DNA of 7,394 bases. Source: Spirochaetaceae bacterium UBA6089. GTDB taxonomy: Bacteria; Spirochaetota; Spirochaetia; Treponematales; Rectinemataceae. The stretch's first letter is position 1. The number at the start of each line of letters is the position of its first letter. This document shows positions 5,975 through 7,394 of this stretch, piece by piece. A program made the position numbers and the translations under genes. The stretch spans positions 1-7,394 of the forward strand of contig DIXD01000025.1 in assembly GCA_002435985.1 (NCBI GenBank), read 5' to 3'. The notes below the pieces were generated by a model that had not been told where the DNA came from, did no database searches, and saw nothing but the letters and a program-made list of their open reading frames with translations.

Positions 5975-6688
5975 ATGGCACTGCTTGAATTGAAAGACGT
6001 CCAAACCTTCTATGGAAACATTCAAGCCTTGAAAGGCATTTCGATCTCGGTCGAGGAAGGCGAAATTGTCACCCTGATCGGCGCAAATGGTGCCGGCAAA
6101 ACGACGACGCTCATGAGCATATGCGGAATAACACCCATCCGCTCGGGACGAATCGTACTGAAGGGCCAGGAGATATCAGGACTCAGCCCCAACAAAATCG
6201 TCGGTATGGGAGTGTCGCAGGTGCCGGAGGGCAGGCGCATATTCCCACAACTCACTGTTTCAGAAAACCTGGATATGGGGGCTTTCCTGCGCTCCGACAG
6301 AGAGGACATAAAGCGCGATATGGAAGAGGTGTTTGCGATTTTTCCGCGCCTCGCGGAGCGTCGGAACCAGCTCGGAGGAACCCTCTCCGGCGGAGAACAG
6401 CAAATGCTGGCAATTTCTCGTGCCCTCATGGCCAACCCCCACCTGCTCCTCCTCGACGAACCTTCGCTCGGGCTTGCGCCGCTCCTCGTTCAAAACATCT
6501 TCGAAGTTATCCAGAAGATCAACAAAGAGCGCAAGACGACCATCCTCCTCGTCGAACAGAATGCGAACATGGCGCTTAAAATAGCCAACAAGGGGTACGT
6601 CATGCAGAACGGCGTCATCAAGATCGCCGACACGGCGGCGCATCTGCTCGAGAACGAGGAAGTGCGGAAGGCCTATTTGGGTCTGTAG
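5975..6688 (+). CDS. livF: Branched-chain amino-acid ABC transporter ATP-binding protein LivF
   Basis: A 237-residue ATPase, the same length as E. coli LivF, that pairs with LivG under the LivHM channel. Walker A GANGAGKTT (36-44), Q-loop Q82 in GVSQVPEGRRIFPQLTVSENL (Q82 with the LivF-typical VPEGRRIFPQLTVSENL block), canonical signature LSGGEQQ (137-143), and Walker B LLLLDEP (157-163) are present. At the H-loop the sequence is LLVEQNANMAL (191-201), with Gln195 in place of the usual His; this is common in LivF and therefore not damage. The C-terminal RKAYLGL is also typical. AGGAG (5964-5968) sits 6 bases before the ATG, overlapping the end of livG. No terminator follows, so transcription may continue into the CBS-ACT gene. 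Confidence 0.96.
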   Translation: MALLELKDVQTFYGNIQALKGISISVEEGEIVTLIGANGAGKTTTLMSICGITPIRSGRIVLKGQEISGLSPNKIVGMGVSQVPEGRRIFPQLTVSENLDMGAFLRSDREDIKRDMEEVFAIFPRLAERRNQLGGTLSGGEQQMLAISRALMANPHLLLLDEPSLGLAPLLVQNIFEVIQKINKERKTTILLVEQNANMALKIANKGYVMQNGVIKIADTAAHLLENEEVRKAYLGL

Positions 6689-6748
6689 GAATTCGGGAGT
6701 ATACTTAGAGAAGATTTCATTCTGAACCGATATCCATGGAGGTATACC

Positions 6749-7393
6749 ATGAAAGTAGGCCAACGCATGACACGGAATCCGATAACCATCACTCCGGATG
6801 TAACCGCGCCTGAAGCGCAGGCCATCATGCGGCGCGAAAAAATCAAGCGGCTGCCTGTTCTCGACAACAATAGGCGACTTGTGGGTATCGTGACATCCCT
6901 CGATCTCATCCACGCAAGCCCCTCGCCCGCGACCTCGCTCGACATCTACGAAATGCACTATTTGCTCTCGAAGTTGCACGTCGAAAATGTGATGACGAAG
7001 AATGTCATCACGGTGACTGAGGACCTGCCTATAGAGGAGGCCGCACGCATCATGGCAGACAACAAGATTTCGGGCCTTCCCGTGATGCGCGGCGATATTC
7101 TTGTGGGCATCATCACCGAGAGCGATCTCTTCAAGATCTTCATCGAGCTCTTCGGCGCGCGGCATAGGGGCATTCGCCTCACGCTGCTGCTGCCCGAGAA
7201 AAAGGGCGAACTGGCGAAGGTTGCCAACGCAATCACAAAGTGCGGCGGCAATATCGTCTCGTTTGCGGTCTTCGAGGGCGAGGATCCGACCAACGGCTAC
7301 TGTACCGTCAAGGTGAGCGGCGTGGACAAGGACGCGCTGCTCGCGGCGATCACGCCTGTCGTCGAGAAAATCGTGGACGTAAGGGAAACTTGA
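6749..7393 (+). CDS. CBS-CBS-ACT domain protein, AcuB-like
   Basis: A 214-residue soluble protein with two CBS domains (about 7-56 and 81-133) and a C-terminal ACT domain (about 142-212). Each CBS repeat keeps the nucleotide-site motif G-h-h-T-x-x-D: GIVTSLD (46-52) and GIITESD (120-126), so binding of AMP, ATP or a related adenosyl compound is likely. The ACT part, GIRLTLLLPEKKGELAKVAN (141-160) then CGGNIVSF (165-172), fits a small-molecule (often amino-acid) sensor. B. subtilis AcuB has the same domain order and length, but its biochemical job is not well defined, so the symbol is not transferred. GGAGG (6738-6742) lies 6 bases before the ATG. The 60-base gap after livF has no terminator; TTGGGT (6677-6682), 17 bp, TATACT (6700-6705) is only a weak promoter candidate. 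Co-transcription with liv suggests a role in controlling uptake or use of branched-chain amino acids. That role is inferred. Confidence 0.88.
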   Translation: MKVGQRMTRNPITITPDVTAPEAQAIMRREKIKRLPVLDNNRRLVGIVTSLDLIHASPSPATSLDIYEMHYLLSKLHVENVMTKNVITVTEDLPIEEAARIMADNKISGLPVMRGDILVGIITESDLFKIFIELFGARHRGIRLTLLLPEKKGELAKVANAITKCGGNIVSFAVFEGEDPTNGYCTVKVSGVDKDALLAAITPVVEKIVDVRET

Positions 7394-7394
7394 G

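Noticed and set aside
6689..6748. Separate promoter for the CBS-ACT gene (TATACT at 6700-6705)
   Set aside because: The -10 match is good but the matching -35 (TTGGGT) has only three consensus bases; it is noted under the gene but is too weak for its own entry.
6260..7165. 301-codon open frame on the minus strand under livF and the CBS-ACT gene
   Set aside because: It spans two clear genes of known families and the gap between them, with a composition of His/Arg/Glu/Asp that comes from reading G+C-rich codons backwards, and it has no recognisable domain.

Overview
The window carries parts of two ABC amino-acid-type importers that face away from each other across a 377-base A+T-rich control region. 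The genes are G+C-rich with heavy use of C/G at third positions. LivJ has a Sec-type signal ending in an A-x-G/A-like site and the other binding protein has a lipobox, so the host is most simply a diderm (Gram-negative) bacterium. A COG2984-type importer beside a liv operon and a CBS-CBS-ACT gene would suit a spirochaete or another amino-acid-using anaerobe. That placement is a guess from gene content and cannot be settled from this window.

Minus strand, left part (1-1412): a COG2984/PF04392 lipoprotein binding protein (TrpX-like) is followed after 3 bases by the start of its PF02653-type permease (TrpY-like), which runs off the left edge. The ATPase partner is presumably beyond the edge. Aromatic amino acids are a plausible substrate, but this is not proven.

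Control region (1413-1789): a good minus-strand promoter (TTGACC, 17 bp, TACAAT) has one perfect dyad over its -10 box and a second at the predicted transcription start. A good plus-strand promoter (TTGACA, 17 bp, TATTCT) is centred in a 7-13-7 inverted repeat. The binding-protein leader on the minus strand has two copies of an anti-Shine-Dalgarno sequence and a GC-rich hairpin.

Plus strand (1790-7393): a complete branched-chain amino-acid (HAAT family) importer in the order livJ-livH-livM-livG-livF, then a CBS-CBS-ACT protein of AcuB type. Binding protein LivJ works in the periplasm, LivH and LivM form the membrane channel, and LivG and LivF are the ATPases. A strong intrinsic terminator hairpin lies between livJ and livH and can compete with alternative pairings that include the end of livJ. 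It probably makes binding protein more abundant than channel and may act as an attenuator. livH through livF are tightly packed (3-base gap, 4-base overlap, 1-base gap), so they are probably translated together. The CBS-ACT gene follows 60 bases later without a visible terminator between, and could sense adenine nucleotides and an amino acid for this transporter.

No RNA genes, mobile elements, CRISPR arrays or broken genes were seen. The genes themselves are of known families. The least ordinary parts are the control signals and the CBS-ACT partner.
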